Part shown: positions 28,512 to 37,808 of the stretch, in pieces
Numbering within the stretch: the stretch's first letter is position 1
How the letters are laid out: each line of letters begins with the position of its first letter
NCBI GenBank assembly: GCA_947302715.1
Contig: CAMYVY010000012.1
Coordinates: 1 to 64,000, forward strand
Origin: an uncultured Clostridia bacterium
Lineage (GTDB): Bacteria; Bacillota; Clostridia; Peptostreptococcales; Anaerovoracaceae
Length of the DNA: 64,000 nt
Direction of reading: 5' to 3'
The notes under the pieces: model-generated
The model's database searches: none
Told to the model about the DNA's origin: nothing
What the model saw: only the letters and a program-made list of their open reading frames with translations
Made by a program: the position numbers and the translations under genes

Positions 28512-29590
28512 TGGATTTAAGCAAAATATTTCTAAAGGATGCCTGTCCAACCTCCATGGGCGGTCAGGCAGTAATGGAAGGCGTTATGATGCGCGGAGAA
28601 AATCGCATGGCTATAGCGATTCGCGTACCTGACGGCAGAATACATATAAAGACTCAGCCGTTGGCAAAGCCGGGATGGTGGGTTAAGACACCAATTGTCC
28701 GAGGCGTCTTTGCGTTTGTTACATCCTTGGTAAACGGAATGAAGACACTGCTGTACTCGGCCGATGTTCTTGAAGCCTATGGAGCGTATGATGAACCGGA
28801 TGACAATTCCGATTCTTCTTCCGACAAAGAAGAGCAAAGCAAGTTCGAAGCATGGCTCACTAAAAAATTCGGTGAACGCGCAGTGTGGAACATGGCGATA
28901 ACCTTTTCGGTAGTTATGGCGATCGTTTTATCCGTGGGAATATTTATTCTCCTTCCGACCGTCGTCGTCAGTTGGCTCAAGCACTTCACCGAAAACGCGA
29001 TCTTGCTTAACCTTGCTGAAGGCCTTCTTAGAATCGCAATATTTATAATATATATCGTGGCTATAAGTCGCTTGGATGATATCCGCACAACCTTCCAGTA
29101 TCACGGTGCGGAGCATAAGACAATTCACTGCTTTGAAAACAATTTGGATCTCACCCCTGAAAACGCACAACAATTCTACACCCTGCATCCAAGGTGCGGA
29201 ACGAGTTTCTTGATGTTCGTTATGGTAATCAGCCTGATACTGTTTTCACTGCTTGGGTGGCCAAACCTTTGGGTGAGACTTCTTTCGAGAATTCTCCTAA
29301 TACCTGTTGTTGCCGGACTTTCTTATGAGGTCTTAAAGTGGGCCGGTCGAAGCGACAATGTAGTCGTCAAAATTCTCAGCATGCCCGGACTTCTTCTTCA
29401 GAAGCTAACTACCAGAGAGCCTTCAAATCAGCAGCTTGAAGTTGCCATTGCTTCCATCAAGGCCGTCTGCGTTCCAAGCGATTCACCGTACATAGAGGGA
29501 ATCTGCGATAAAAACGCACACCTAATCGAACCACGCCACATCGGAAGCGAGCCTGAAGATGACACGGAATCACGACCAAAAGCTGCGTAG
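28511..29590 (+). CDS. DUF1385 membrane protein (359 aa)
   Basis: Conserved partner of prmC in Firmicutes, function unknown. The opening SMGGQAVMEGVMMRGENRMAIAIR and the central FQYHGAEHKTIHCFENN and LHPRCGTSFL are hallmarks of DUF1385. About four membrane helices lie in residues 130-290, with the conserved His and Cys between them. The start codon overlaps the rho stop by one base, so the two are translationally coupled. The last 50 residues are polar and variable. Confidence 0.92.
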   Translation: MDLSKIFLKDACPTSMGGQAVMEGVMMRGENRMAIAIRVPDGRIHIKTQPLAKPGWWVKTPIVRGVFAFVTSLVNGMKTLLYSADVLEAYGAYDEPDDNSDSSSDKEEQSKFEAWLTKKFGERAVWNMAITFSVVMAIVLSVGIFILLPTVVVSWLKHFTENAILLNLAEGLLRIAIFIIYIVAISRLDDIRTTFQYHGAEHKTIHCFENNLDLTPENAQQFYTLHPRCGTSFLMFVMVISLILFSLLGWPNLWVRLLSRILLIPVVAGLSYEVLKWAGRSDNVVVKILSMPGLLLQKLTTREPSNQQLEVAIASIKAVCVPSDSPYIEGICDKNAHLIEPRHIGSEPEDDTESRPKAA

Positions 29591-29636
29591 CGCTTAACAA
29601 ACAAACAATCGGCCAACCATACGACCGGGAGATTAT

Positions 29637-30545
29637 ATGAGCTTAACAGTTAAACAAATAACCGATATTGCCGCAAAGCAGCTTGAATCATGCGGCATCA
29701 GCGATGCCAGAAGAGATAGCGACGAGCTATACTGCTTCATGGTAGGAATACCCTATTCCAAAATGTTTACGGAATATCAATACTCTCTTCAGGAGGTCCT
29801 CTGCGATAAGTATTTTCAGCTTATTGACCGAAGAGCGTCCGGAGAGCCTTTGCAATATATCATTGGAAGCACCGAATTTATGGGGCTTCCTTTTAATGTC
29901 CGCCCGGGAGTTTTGATTCCAAGGCAGGACACGGAGACCTTGGTGGAAGATGTTCTTGATGTCATGTCGAAGGGAAGTCTAAGAAACGAGCCAATCAAGG
30001 TTCAAAAGAAAGCATGGGATGTTTTGGATCTTTGCACCGGAAGCGGTGCAATTGGAGTCTCTATAGCAAAGATTGCCCCTGAACTTGGTATCAAAGCAAA
30101 CGTAACCCTTAGCGATATCAGTAAAGATGCACTCTCAATCGCTAAGGAAAACATTCGTCTTAACGGAGTAGACAGAAGCACCAAAATCGTTGAAGGTGAT
30201 TTGTTCGCGCCATTCGGAGGCATGCTTGGCTCCAAGAAATTCGATTTGATAGTAAGCAATCCACCATACATACCGAGCGATGTTATTCCAACACTTCAGA
30301 AAGAGGTAAAGGACCACGAACCGCTCCTCGCATTGGACGGTGGTGACGATGGCTTGGACGTGTATCATAGAATTGCCGAATCCATAGATAAGCACCTTAA
30401 AAAAGATGGTGTCCTGATGCTGGAAATCGGACACGATCAAAGAGACGATGTAGTGAAGATTCTTGTTGATACCGGACTGTTCTCGGATATTCGCAGCCAT
30501 CAGGATTTGGCACATCGGGATAGAATAGTTTTCGCCGCAAAATAG
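29637..30545 (+). CDS. prmC: Peptide chain release factor N5-glutamine methyltransferase
   Basis: Methylates the glutamine of the GGQ motif in release factors. The N-terminal helical domain (SDARRDSDELYCFMVG) is followed by a Rossmann-type SAM domain: VLDLCTGSGAIGVSIAK, ADP-like acidic turn LSDIS and the substrate loop NPPYIPSDVI. Length 302 residues is slightly above average. It is the third gene of rho-DUF1385-prmC; in many Firmicutes prfA follows, but not here. Confidence 0.94.
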   Translation: MSLTVKQITDIAAKQLESCGISDARRDSDELYCFMVGIPYSKMFTEYQYSLQEVLCDKYFQLIDRRASGEPLQYIIGSTEFMGLPFNVRPGVLIPRQDTETLVEDVLDVMSKGSLRNEPIKVQKKAWDVLDLCTGSGAIGVSIAKIAPELGIKANVTLSDISKDALSIAKENIRLNGVDRSTKIVEGDLFAPFGGMLGSKKFDLIVSNPPYIPSDVIPTLQKEVKDHEPLLALDGGDDGLDVYHRIAESIDKHLKKDGVLMLEIGHDQRDDVVKILVDTGLFSDIRSHQDLAHRDRIVFAAK

Positions 30546-30683
30546 CGCAAAATAGAATTAAAGATAAATGAAAGAAAAGTTGGATGTTTGAATCTATGCT
30601 TTGCGGTATAAATAACTAAAAGCAAGATGAAATAGTAAATATAATAATTATTTATAAGTTAAATGAAATATGGAGGTATCAAA

Positions 30684-31058
30684 ATGTTGAAGGTTTATAA
30701 GTGCGACACATGTGGAGCAATTCTGGAAGCTGCAAAGGACGGTCACGGTCTCACATGCTGTGGCAAGCCGATGATTGAACTTACACCTAACACAACCGAC
30801 GGCGCATTTGAAAAGCATGTACCGGCTGTTGAAGTTAATGGTAATACTGTAACCGTAAAAGTGGGAGAAGTTGAACACCCGATGATGGATGAACACTATA
30901 TCGCTCACATCTGGCTTGAAACAACAGGCGGAGTTCAGAGAAAGGACCTGACGCCATCCGACAAGCCTGAAGCGGTCTTTGCTCTTGCTGACGGAGTACA
31001 GGCAATTGCAGCTTACGAATATTGCAATCTCCACGGTTTTTGGAAGAAGGAACTATAA
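30684..31058 (+). CDS. dfx: Desulfoferrodoxin (superoxide reductase)
   Basis: Reduces superoxide to peroxide in anaerobes. Centre I is the desulforedoxin-type site with C-D-T-C near residue 7 and CC in LTCCGKP. Centre II ligands are seen in KHVPAVE, HPMMDEHYIAHIW and YCNLHGFW. I start at the ATG at 30684 (MLKVYKCDTCG), with GGAGG 7 bases upstream, giving 124 residues; the upstream ATG at 30663 is not preceded by a ribosome binding site. Confidence 0.95.
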   Translation: MLKVYKCDTCGAILEAAKDGHGLTCCGKPMIELTPNTTDGAFEKHVPAVEVNGNTVTVKVGEVEHPMMDEHYIAHIWLETTGGVQRKDLTPSDKPEAVFALADGVQAIAAYEYCNLHGFWKKEL

Positions 31059-31132
31059 ACTCTGCAAGCCGTAGTAGCGGCACCGTTACTCTGTGCGATT
31101 CTGTAGAATCGTAGAAATGAGCCGAAAATAAA

Positions 31133-31181
31133 AAAGACTTTTGTTGGAGTTGGTTAAACTCCCAAAAGTCTTTCTTTTTTT
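31133..31181. terminator. Bidirectional terminator between desulfoferrodoxin and MacB genes
   Basis: AAAGACTTTTG (31133-31143) pairs with CAAAAGTCTTT (31163-31173), with GGAGTT/AACTCC pairing inside. T runs flank both sides, serving the convergent desulfoferrodoxin and permease genes. Confidence 0.85.
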
Positions 31182-32427
31182 ATTCGTGACGGAGTGCCTC
31201 TATAGGATCCAAGTTCGCTGCCTTCCTTGATGGAAGAATTCCAAATATGATTCCTATGGCCATCGAGAAAAGAACGGCCAATATCGATGCGGGCCAGCTT
31301 ATGGCCACCGGCGTCTCATTAAGCTGAGATATCAGCTCCGCAAGTATTATTCCGGTTATCACTCCCAAGATTCCACCGATGGAAGTAAGCGCCACCGCCT
31401 CTGTAAGGAACTGCGTCATGATTGCGCGCTTTGGTGCACCGATAGCTTTCTTCAAGCCAATCTCGCTGGTACGTTCCGTAACCGATACGAGCATGATGTT
31501 CATAACACCTATACCACCAACCAGGAGCGAAATCGCAGCAATCCATATGAGCATTCGGTTAGTGCTTTGGCTTAGCTGCTGGATGTCGCGAGCTTGTTGC
31601 ATCAAATCCTGGGACTTGTATTTATAGTCCGAATCCGAAGGCACTCTCTCATTTAGTATTGTTTCGGCGGCCTTTCCAACGGAAGTCATGTCGCCCGTGC
31701 TGGCAGCCCTTATTATCACGTTCTGCGGCTCATCATACTGATAGAGCAGTGGCCAAACGCTTTCAGGAACATATACCTTTCCCGAAGTATCCTGGTAATA
31801 CATATAGTATTCTTCGATTGTCGTGATGGATAGTTCAAATGTGTTTTTCTCTCCAACCACACCGACGACTTCGAAAGGTTCACTTTTTATTTCCACGGTC
31901 TTGCCTATAGGATTCTCTCCTTGGAAGAGCGATTCGGAACTGTTTTCATCAAGAACGCATACCTTGCGGAAACTTGAAATGTCATTCTCCGAAATTCCCT
32001 TTCCTCTTATTACAGCAAGACCCGCAGTGCTGAAATAATTCGGTTCTATTCCATATATGTATCCACCGCTAAGCGAATCCGTCAAATGATATACGCCATC
32101 GTAGTCCTGGCGACGTCTATATAGGGATACGCTTTCCGCATTTTCGATTTCATCAAGTCGGCTTTTTTGATCATTACTAATTAGCGACAAGCCCGCGGGG
32201 ATTCCGGAATAGAATTCATATTCCCAGTCGCCCTGATGAATTGAAACATTTACGTTATTAACTCCCGAACCGATTAAGTTCTTCTGAATCTGTTCGTTAG
32301 TTCCTTGGATTGTGGAAACAATGGCTATTATGGCCGCGATACCTATTATGATACCCAGCATTGTCAAAATCGATCTAAGCTTATGTGAGAAAATACCACG
32401 GAATGAAAGTCTGATGTTTTCTAACAT
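31180..32427 (-). CDS. ABC transporter permease, MacB/FtsX family (415 aa)
   Basis: Membrane subunit of a MacAB-type exporter. One N-terminal helix (SILTMLGIIIGIAAIIAIVS) is followed by a large periplasm-side MacB core domain and three C-terminal helices, including LLVGGIGVMNIMLVSVTERTSEIGLKKAIGA, which is diagnostic. The start ATG at 32427 overlaps the adaptor stop as TAATG; a GTG six bases upstream is an alternative. It is the last gene of the adaptor-ATPase-adaptor-permease operon. Confidence 0.92.
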   Translation of the reverse strand: MLENIRLSFRGIFSHKLRSILTMLGIIIGIAAIIAIVSTIQGTNEQIQKNLIGSGVNNVNVSIHQGDWEYEFYSGIPAGLSLISNDQKSRLDEIENAESVSLYRRRQDYDGVYHLTDSLSGGYIYGIEPNYFSTAGLAVIRGKGISENDISSFRKVCVLDENSSESLFQGENPIGKTVEIKSEPFEVVGVVGEKNTFELSITTIEEYYMYYQDTSGKVYVPESVWPLLYQYDEPQNVIIRAASTGDMTSVGKAAETILNERVPSDSDYKYKSQDLMQQARDIQQLSQSTNRMLIWIAAISLLVGGIGVMNIMLVSVTERTSEIGLKKAIGAPKRAIMTQFLTEAVALTSIGGILGVITGIILAELISQLNETPVAISWPASILAVLFSMAIGIIFGILPSRKAANLDPIEALRHE

Positions 32428-34397
32428 TACCACATCACCTCCTCTTCCGAGATCTTAGTCTTGGCGCCCTCTTTTGCACCGTCACCATATGGGAAAGCGA
32501 TGTAGTCGGCATCTGTTATTCCCTCAAGTATCTCGGTTACATATCCGTATTGGCCCTTGCCACATTTTACGTACTGCTTCGTCAAAATTCCTCCGTCGTC
32601 CTTCATCATGTATTTGCCTTGGGCGTCGCTTCTTATATATGCGTTCGGAATGTACAGAGCATTTTCCTTCTGTGCATTTGCATCAAGGCTCATCTGCAGC
32701 CAGTGACCAGCATCCAAATTTTCTGCATCGTTAAAGTATGCAAGGAATCCGTAGTAAGAGGAATTCTGATTTCCTCCATAATAATAACTTTGGTCAGCAG
32801 GGTAATCATCGATGGATGTAATCTCACCAACGTACGAACCACCGCTTTCCCAATCCATAGCAGTGATTTCCTGACCCAAACTTATCTTCTCCAGAAGCAG
32901 TTCGGATATGGTTCCCTGAACCACCACGCCGGAGCCGGCATCAACCTTTAGGAATGGCGAACCGTCCTGCGGAGGATTGTCGATGTCGTGGACTGTTGTT
33001 ACGACGCCATCTCTCTTTGCTGTAACAACGCCGTCTTCCATCTGCTCTTCAAGTACCTTTAGATCAAGCTTGACTCGTCTGAGGTTTAAATCGAGATTCT
33101 TGATGTCTCTTTGCTTGTCCTGTATTGCTCTCGCCAATTCCTCAGCAGTATACTGAATCGGCTGCTCTGTGTTGAAATAGTCCGTTCCGTAATCGTAAGA
33201 TGTTCCTTCGCCGGAGGTATCTTCTTCCTTGATGTTGGCATTCGCTATCAAGGTTGCAAACGGATCGTCTCCATCAGCCCTTAGTATCACATACCAATAA
33301 GCATCATCATCTTGCTCTTTAATTTTCTTTGTGCTTAAAGTCATAGATGCCAGAAGGTCACCATCCTTGGTATTTCCTTCCCTAATTTCTATGACAGCAT
33401 AACGGTCCTCTTTTTTTCTAAGCGCATTAAGGAAGGAACCGTAGACAACACCATCCTCGGTTACCATATATCTATAGGGGTTATTGATGGAGCCATCCTC
33501 CGGTGGTTCAATAATGTCGTCGATTTCCACGACATCTTCTCCACCGTCGGTATTGTCGTTGTTATCGTCGCTGCCGTCGTTATTGTCGTTGTTATTATTA
33601 TTATTGTTATTATTATCGTTGTTGCTATCGTTATCGCCGCTTGTATTGGCATCACCTGCATTGCTGCCGGAATCACTTCCAGTGCTGCCACTTGCGTCGC
33701 TGCTTCCTGATCCTTCACCTGCAGTATCGCCTCCGTTGCCACCGGATTCGGTACCAGAGGGATCGGCTTCACTGCCACTTGTTTCCCTGGTAATCTCTCC
33801 GCTTACGCCCATGTCGGAGCCATTGTGATTGTTAATCACGGTCACAATCGGACTAAGATAATAGTCATTAATATTATCGTCGTCCAAATAGTTCCAGGCA
33901 TCCTTAACCTTTTTATGCTCAGGCTTTTTGATTTCGGGCTCCTCGGGTTCCTCCGGGTCGGTTGGAGTTTCCGGGTCCGGAATAATCGGAGTCACATAAT
34001 CGGGAACAGGCGTGGTATTATATAGAGCATTTAACTCAGCCTGCGCAGTATAAAGATTATTCTCCGCCTTTTCGACTGCAACCCTTCTGATCTGTAGAGT
34101 TAATTCCTGACTCGCCATGTCATAGGCCAAGAGTTTATCTCCCTTCTTGACCTCCTGACCTTCCTTTACATAAATCTCGCTAATAATCTGCGTAGCGTCG
34201 GGGTAGATGCTTTGACTGTCTTCGTCGTAAACCACACCGTCTATCGACATGGAATCTTCCATATAGCCCCAATTGAGATAGCTTACAGGCACAACATCAA
34301 CCGTGGTATTTGCGGTTCTAAATCTTTTGGCACCAAAGAATGCACCGACCAAAAGTGCAACTATAACTATGGGGATAATGATTTTCTTTTTACTCAT
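32427..34397 (-). CDS. HlyD/MacA-type efflux adaptor with Asn/Asp-rich insert (656 aa)
   Basis: Membrane-fusion adaptor: an N-terminal signal anchor (IIIPIVIVALLVGAFFGA), a barrel/lipoyl half (VVYDEDSQSIYPDATQIISEIYVKEGQEVKKGDKLL), a coiled-coil hairpin and a C-terminal beta-barrel (VVQGTISELLLEKISLG). Roughly residues 140-310 are a long insert rich in Pro/Glu/Asp, then Gly/Ser/Asp and a run of Asn, about twice the normal adaptor length. The start at 34397 is spaced properly from GGGGG; the ATG at 34403 is too close. The insert is probably a flexible wall-spanning linker. Confidence 0.88.
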   Translation of the reverse strand: MSKKKIIIPIVIVALLVGAFFGAKRFRTANTTVDVVPVSYLNWGYMEDSMSIDGVVYDEDSQSIYPDATQIISEIYVKEGQEVKKGDKLLAYDMASQELTLQIRRVAVEKAENNLYTAQAELNALYNTTPVPDYVTPIIPDPETPTDPEEPEEPEIKKPEHKKVKDAWNYLDDDNINDYYLSPIVTVINNHNGSDMGVSGEITRETSGSEADPSGTESGGNGGDTAGEGSGSSDASGSTGSDSGSNAGDANTSGDNDSNNDNNNNNNNNNDNNDGSDDNNDNTDGGEDVVEIDDIIEPPEDGSINNPYRYMVTEDGVVYGSFLNALRKKEDRYAVIEIREGNTKDGDLLASMTLSTKKIKEQDDDAYWYVILRADGDDPFATLIANANIKEEDTSGEGTSYDYGTDYFNTEQPIQYTAEELARAIQDKQRDIKNLDLNLRRVKLDLKVLEEQMEDGVVTAKRDGVVTTVHDIDNPPQDGSPFLKVDAGSGVVVQGTISELLLEKISLGQEITAMDWESGGSYVGEITSIDDYPADQSYYYGGNQNSSYYGFLAYFNDAENLDAGHWLQMSLDANAQKENALYIPNAYIRSDAQGKYMMKDDGGILTKQYVKCGKGQYGYVTEILEGITDADYIAFPYGDGAKEGAKTKISEEEVMW

Positions 34398-35073
34398 TTT
34401 CATTTCCCCCTTCCGTTAGTCTGCCGTCAATTATCTTGACGATTCTTCTGGCATTCTGGGCAACATTGGCGTCATGGGTGATCATGACCACGGTCGTCCC
34501 TTTTTCATTTAACTCGCCAAACAGTTCCATTACCTGCTTTCCGCTGGCCTGATCAAGAGCGCCAGTGGGCTCATCGGCTAAAAGCACCTTCGGATTGTTT
34601 ATCATGGCTCTTGCTATAGCCACCCTTTGCTTCTGTCCACCCGAAAGCTGAGTCGGAAGGAACGTAGCTCTATCTCCCAGACCCACATTCTCTAAAGACT
34701 CCATGGCTCGCTTTTGGCGTTCACTCTTGCTGATTCCTGCGTAGATGAGCGGTAGCGCAACATTATCCAATGCTGTTTCCTGGGGCAAGAGCTGGAAGGT
34801 CTGAAACACAAACCCAATCTTGTTCAACCTAACCTCTGAAAGCTTGTTCTCCGAAAGGTGAGATATATCCTCTCCATCCAGAAAATACTTTCCCGATGTC
34901 GGCCTGTCCAGGCAGCCAACAATATTCATCAGGGTTGATTTACCTGAACCACTGGGGCCCATGATGGCAAGGTATTCACCTTCCTCAACCTGAAGCGTAA
35001 CATCCTTCAATACCGGAACTTCAACCTCGCCCTGCCCGTAATTCTTGTATATGTTCTGAAGATCAAGTATCAT
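34390..35073 (-). CDS. ABC transporter ATP-binding protein, MacB/LolD type (227 aa)
   Basis: ATPase of the MacAB-type exporter. Walker A is GPSGSGKST, the signature [15 protein letters not shown], Walker B VLLADEPTGALD, with the H-loop in VMITHD. I start at the ATG at 35073 (MILDLQNIYKNYGQG) with GGAGGT 8 bases upstream; the longer frame overlaps the upstream adaptor gene. Its 3' end overlaps the next adaptor start by a few bases. Confidence 0.93.
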   Translation of the reverse strand: MILDLQNIYKNYGQGEVEVPVLKDVTLQVEEGEYLAIMGPSGSGKSTLMNIVGCLDRPTSGKYFLDGEDISHLSENKLSEVRLNKIGFVFQTFQLLPQETALDNVALPLIYAGISKSERQKRAMESLENVGLGDRATFLPTQLSGGQKQRVAIARAMINNPKVLLADEPTGALDQASGKQVMELFGELNEKGTTVVMITHDANVAQNARRIVKIIDGRLTEGGNENE

Positions 35074-35074
35074 C

Positions 35075-36202
35075 CTATTCGACCTCCGCCACATCGGCAA
35101 CCCTCATGCCTTCTCTGAGGGTCTCATCCGGCCAAGCAATTAAATCATCGGGTTCAAGTCCGCTTACTATCTCCACGGTATAATCAAAGTCGTCGAATTC
35201 GCCAAGTCCCAAGGTTCTCTTGGTGAGTCTTCCTTTTCGACCAACCCACGCATATGCCGTTTCTCCATCTTCTTCATAAGCTATGAAGCTTTGATCGATC
35301 CAGATTCCCTCCTTAGCGGTAATCTGTCCCTGACCATAATCAGGTTCAATATATACATGCTGTCCAAGCATCAAACCTGTAGTGGAATCAAGCGTCACAT
35401 AGAAAGGATACGATGTGGCTCTCTCTCCACTGCTGCTGTCATAATACATATATTCGCTTCCCTGCGATTCCGTAGCAGGTTCTGTTTCTATTTTGGAAAT
35501 CATTCCGGTCCATGTCTGCTCCTCGTTCACCCTGGAGCGGATGATTACAGGCATTCCCGAAGAAAGCGTGGCGATTGACTGCTCGCTGACCTTACCTTTT
35601 ACTCTGAATTCTCCGGTTTCACTCATGGTTATTACAGGCTGCTCACTGCCGTTGGCATCTTGACCTGTCTCATTGACGGCTTTGATGACACCGCTGATTT
35701 CAGATCTGACTTCCGCTTGATCTATCTCTTGCTGATATTTCTTCAAATCCTGTTGCTTCTGCCTAATTTCAAGTTGGCGCTCGCTTATTTGAAGCTGAAT
35801 CTCGGTGCTGTTTCCTTGGCTCTGAAGGAACGAGATTTCATTGTTTAATCCTTCTATGTCAAGCTGAATGCTGGCTATATTGTTCTCACTTGAACGCACG
35901 TCATATTTAAAGAGCACTGTACCCTTTGTCACAATATCTCCAACCTTAACATAAACGGCTTCCACCTTGCGTTCGGGATCCCGTTTATACGTAATCGCCT
36001 TCTGTGATTCTATAACTCCGCCGTAGCGATCCACTGTAAAGTCCGTAGAGGTTAGGGTCGATACCTTTTGGGCATAAACCATCTCTCCGGAATTTCCGCC
36101 GATAACCGGGAATAGTCCCTTATAAATCGCGAACAACAGTGATATAGCTATAACCACTATGGCTGCTATGATTACAATGATTAGCTTTCTTCTTTTTGTC
36201 AT
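35075..36202 (-). CDS. HlyD-family efflux adaptor (375 aa)
   Basis: First gene of the export operon. Signal anchor at residues 7-30 (LIIVIIAAIVVIAISLLFAIY), then a lipoyl half (AVYVKVGDIVTKGTVLFKYD), a coiled-coil pair (about residues 100-165, with QLQISERQLEIRQKQQDLKKYQ) and a beta-barrel (FRVKGKVSEQSIATL). AAGGAA precedes the ATG. Two different adaptors in one operon suggest a hetero-oligomeric adaptor ring or a duplicated, specialised pair. No two-component regulator is adjacent. Confidence 0.9.
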   Translation of the reverse strand: MTKRRKLIIVIIAAIVVIAISLLFAIYKGLFPVIGGNSGEMVYAQKVSTLTSTDFTVDRYGGVIESQKAITYKRDPERKVEAVYVKVGDIVTKGTVLFKYDVRSSENNIASIQLDIEGLNNEISFLQSQGNSTEIQLQISERQLEIRQKQQDLKKYQQEIDQAEVRSEISGVIKAVNETGQDANGSEQPVITMSETGEFRVKGKVSEQSIATLSSGMPVIIRSRVNEEQTWTGMISKIETEPATESQGSEYMYYDSSSGERATSYPFYVTLDSTTGLMLGQHVYIEPDYGQGQITAKEGIWIDQSFIAYEEDGETAYAWVGRKGRLTKRTLGLGEFDDFDYTVEIVSGLEPDDLIAWPDETLREGMRVADVAEVE

Positions 36203-36313
36203 AATTCCTTCCGCCTTTTGATAAATTTACAATTCTAATATATTATACATTTATTTGACGATAATTAAATAGCGGATATGTGAATATTTTCTTATCTTTT
36301 TCTTACACCCATC

Positions 36314-36340
36314 TTGTTCATTCTTTTTCTTATTGAACAA
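36314..36340. promoter_or_regulatory. Inverted repeat TTGTTCA / TGAACAA
   Basis: 7-bp arms at 36314-36320 and 36334-36340 lie between the divergent adaptor and CoA-transferase genes, just before a TAAAAT hexamer (36347-36352). This is a candidate operator for either gene; the regulator is unknown. Confidence 0.4.
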
Positions 36341-36454
36341 AAATGGTAAAATACTTGTGGGAAGTGTATGGGATGAACCGGCCACAAGGCTTGTTCAGGC
36401 GCGATTTACTTGATATTTTGTCTATGCAAAGCAGATTTTAAAAAGAGGTAGACT

Positions 36455-37795
36455 ATGAATGTAATGAACGAATACAGAGCAAAGCTGGTATCTCCCGAAG
36501 AAGCTGTCCAAGTCGTAAAAAGCGGAGACTGGGTGGATTATGTGACAAATGTCTGCTTCCCATCTTTGTTGGATGCAGCACTCGCAGAGCGGCGCGACGA
36601 GCTCTTTGATGTAAAAATCCGAGGGAATCTTATCTTTGGCCCCATCAAAACCGTCGAAGTGGACCCAACTCGCGAGCATTTCTGTTACAATAGCTGGCAT
36701 TGCTCTGCCTACGAAAGATCCCTGAGCGATAAAGGTCTATGCAATTACATCCCCATGGTTTTTAGGGACTGCACAGAATACTACCGTGTATTTCTAACGG
36801 TTAATGTTGCGATGATGGCCGTTCCTCCAATGGACAGCCACGGTTACTTCAATCTCAGCTGCGCAACGGGCGTTGCCAAAGGCATATTGGATAAGGCCGA
36901 CATCGTTATTTTGGAGGTCAACGAAAAACTCCCTCACATCTACGGCGCCTTTGATGAATCTATTCACATATCTGAAGTAAATTATATTGTGGAAGGTGAC
37001 CATCCGGACCTTCCGGAATTCCCGATAGAAGAAGCGAGCCCGTCCGACATCGCAATTGCCGATGTCATCCTTCCATATATCAAGGACGGTTCTGCCCTGC
37101 AACTTGGTATCGGCGGTATGCCAAACGTAATCGGGCGTAAAATCGCAGAATCCGACATCAAGGATTTATCAATGCATACGGAGCTTTGCTCGGATGCCTA
37201 TTATGAACTCTATCACGCCGGAAAAATAACCAACCGTCAAAAACGACTCTTCCCGGGGAAGGGCCTTACCGGCATAGTCTTTGGTTCCAAGAAGCTCTAC
37301 GATTGGGTGGACAAGAATCCGGAGATTTTAATTGCTCCCCTGTCATATGTAAATGCGCCGGAGCATATAGCACAACTGGAGAACATGGTTTCAATCAACA
37401 ATTGTATTTCAGTGGATTTGTATGGGCAGGTTAATGCAGAAAGCGCAGGATTTAGGCAGATAAGCGGAACCGGAGGACAACTTGACTATCTTACCGGCGC
37501 TTCAATGGCTCGCGGAGGGAAGGCCTTTATATGCATGGAGTCCACGTTTACTGATAAGAAGGGCGAAATGCATTCAAATATTTTGCCGCATTTCAATGGC
37601 GAAATTATCACGGACCCGAGGAGCCAAACTTATTTCATTGTGACCGAATACGGTGCGGTCAATCTCTGCGGACGCAGCACCTGGGAGCGCGCCGAGGGCC
37701 TCATATCTATCGCACATCCTCACTTCAGAGAGGAACTCATTCAGGAGGCTGAACGCCAAGGTATCTGGCGCTATTCCAACAAGCGCGATCGCTAA
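36455..37795 (+). CDS. Butyryl-CoA:acetate / 4-hydroxybutyrate CoA-transferase family protein (446 aa)
   Basis: Family I CoA-transferase of the acetyl-CoA hydrolase/transferase group, used by butyrate-forming clostridia to swap CoA between acyl groups. Seen are VPPMDSHGYFN, LQLGIGGMPN, the catalytic glutamate in MHTE, the GQVNAES segment and GGAKAFICMEST-like GGKAFICMESTF. Length matches the family (about 440). It follows a 250-bp spacer and ends only 13 bp from the convergent GDPD gene, with no terminator between. Whether the acceptor is butyryl, 4-hydroxybutyryl or another acyl group is not decidable. Confidence 0.88.
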   Translation: MNVMNEYRAKLVSPEEAVQVVKSGDWVDYVTNVCFPSLLDAALAERRDELFDVKIRGNLIFGPIKTVEVDPTREHFCYNSWHCSAYERSLSDKGLCNYIPMVFRDCTEYYRVFLTVNVAMMAVPPMDSHGYFNLSCATGVAKGILDKADIVILEVNEKLPHIYGAFDESIHISEVNYIVEGDHPDLPEFPIEEASPSDIAIADVILPYIKDGSALQLGIGGMPNVIGRKIAESDIKDLSMHTELCSDAYYELYHAGKITNRQKRLFPGKGLTGIVFGSKKLYDWVDKNPEILIAPLSYVNAPEHIAQLENMVSINNCISVDLYGQVNAESAGFRQISGTGGQLDYLTGASMARGGKAFICMESTFTDKKGEMHSNILPHFNGEIITDPRSQTYFIVTEYGAVNLCGRSTWERAEGLISIAHPHFREELIQEAERQGIWRYSNKRDR

Positions 37796-37808
37796 CCTGA
37801 CCTCTAAC

